Assembly: GCA_032716605.1 (NCBI GenBank)
Contig: CM064571.1
Span: 14,206,751 to 14,270,750 of the forward strand
Reading direction: 5' to 3'
DNA: 64,000 nt
DNA from: Paralithodes platypus
Lineage: Eukaryota; Arthropoda; Malacostraca; Decapoda; Lithodidae
In this document: in pieces, positions 63,373-64,000 of the stretch
Position numbering within the stretch: position 1 is the stretch's first letter
Layout of the letters: each line of letters opens with the position of its first letter
Translations under genes and position numbers: made by a program
The notes under the pieces: model-generated
What the model was told of the DNA's origin: nothing
Seen by the model: the letters and a program-made list of their open reading frames with translations, nothing else
Database searches by the model: none

Positions 63373-64000
63373 TAAGAACATAAGAAAATGGGAGTCTGCA
63401 AAAAGCCGATCGGCCCATACAAGGCAGATCCCTGTCACACCCAACCCCAATTACAAGGTCCAATTATAGGCCCAACTCACTAATACCCTGAGTACTGCCC
63501 CCACCAAAATGGTCAGGGATTAACACAAGATTAGTGGGGTCGGCGGATCGCCGATTGCCCCATATCCGGCAGACCCCCCTCATACCCAACCCTTCTCGTC
63601 CATATGCCTATCTAATTTCATCTTAAAGCTCCCTACTGTTCTTGATCCCACTATATCACTTGGTAGCCTATTCCACCCATCTACAACTCTGTTACCAAAC
63701 CAATATGTGCCTATATCTTTTCTGAAACGAAATTTATCTAATTTGAAACCATTTGTACGAGTTATTTCGCTATCACTGAGCTTTAGTACATTTGTCATGT
63801 CCCCTTTATTAATCCCACTAACCCACTTGAATACCTCTATCATATCCCCTCTAACTCTGCGTCTCTAACGAATGTAAGCCTAATTTCTTCAACCTTTCTT
63901 CATACGGAAAATTTCTAATATTATGGATAATTGTTGTCATTCTACGTTGTACTCTCTCCAATGAATCTATGTCCATTCTGTAATAAGGACACCAAAATTG
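63373..64000 (-). mobile_element. CR1-like LINE copy c, 3' end, running off the window
   Basis: The 3' end on the minus strand is the same trailer as copy b (ATAAGAACATAAGAAAATGG on the plus strand), starting the element at 63373. The open C-terminal frame 63843-63580 has MIEVFKWVSGINKGDM and NGFKLDKFRFRKDIG, near-identical to copy b. A frameshift near 63865 separates LGLHSLE-type upstream sequence. It continues past 64000. Confidence 0.9.

Overview
This 64 kb window is eukaryotic repeat-dense DNA in which I recognise no host gene. The mobile-element mix (DIRS, BEL/Pao, RTE, CR1, Jockey-like LINEs, Tigger/pogo, TTAA-flanked MITEs), long (TA)n, C/G and (TG)n tracts, and a short (TTAGG)n stretch at 57721 suggest an arthropod. 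A crustacean, possibly a decapod, is my best guess; this is inference.

Region 1-17013 (minus strand) is one DIRS retrotransposon nested in another. The outer element (DIRS-2) has an internal complementary region at 1-59, a gag-like gene at 12026-15534 and a terminal repeat ending at 17013; its other terminal repeat lies off the left edge. Inserted in it is an almost structurally complete DIRS-1 (436-9679), with inverted terminal repeats, an internal complementary region, gag, RT/RNase H and tyrosine recombinase (YR). YR is split by a TTAA MITE, RT has a stop and a frameshift, and gag has breaks. DIRS-2 has gag but no visible RT or YR. A third gag (DIRS-3, 26546-29251) lies further right. The three gags share an N-terminal Cys/His cluster and a capsid-like core.

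Region 17014-36398 is a mosaic: an RTE LINE copy truncated by DIRS-2 and itself invaded by a Jockey-like LINE tail and a MITE (17014-19252); another RTE copy with its own LINE tail insertion (20353-21332); a nearly intact Tigger transposase element sitting inside a (TA)n microsatellite (22432-24777); an LTR-like remnant with eight copies of a short motif (24860-26380); DIRS-3 gag; a non-autonomous element with ~50 bp inverted ends (30261-31580); and LINE tails in both orientations.

Region 36399-49640 holds a CR1-like LINE invaded by a TTAA element (which carries another TTAA element) and by an 8.7 kb BEL/Pao retrotransposon (37525-46184). The BEL element has 5-bp target duplications, a tRNA-Tyr-type primer site, one frameshift in gag-pol, and an unexpected SGNH-hydrolase-like frame before gag. 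Its left LTR carries a MITE that the right LTR lacks. The CR1 3' end is expanded into five 100-bp tandem units.

Region 49640-64000 holds a long CR1 element (SGNH-type ORF1, endonuclease/RT ORF2) split by two TTAA MITEs and a deleted Tigger; a near-intact RTE LINE with a single stop between endonuclease and RT (57962-60590); a ~125 bp tandem repeat; another LINE fragment split by a MITE; an unclassified repeat also present at 19965; and the 3' end of a further CR1 on the minus strand. The elements do not form a pathway. What ties them together is insertion history, and the nested order can be read base by base because many insertions left recognisable empty-site sequence.
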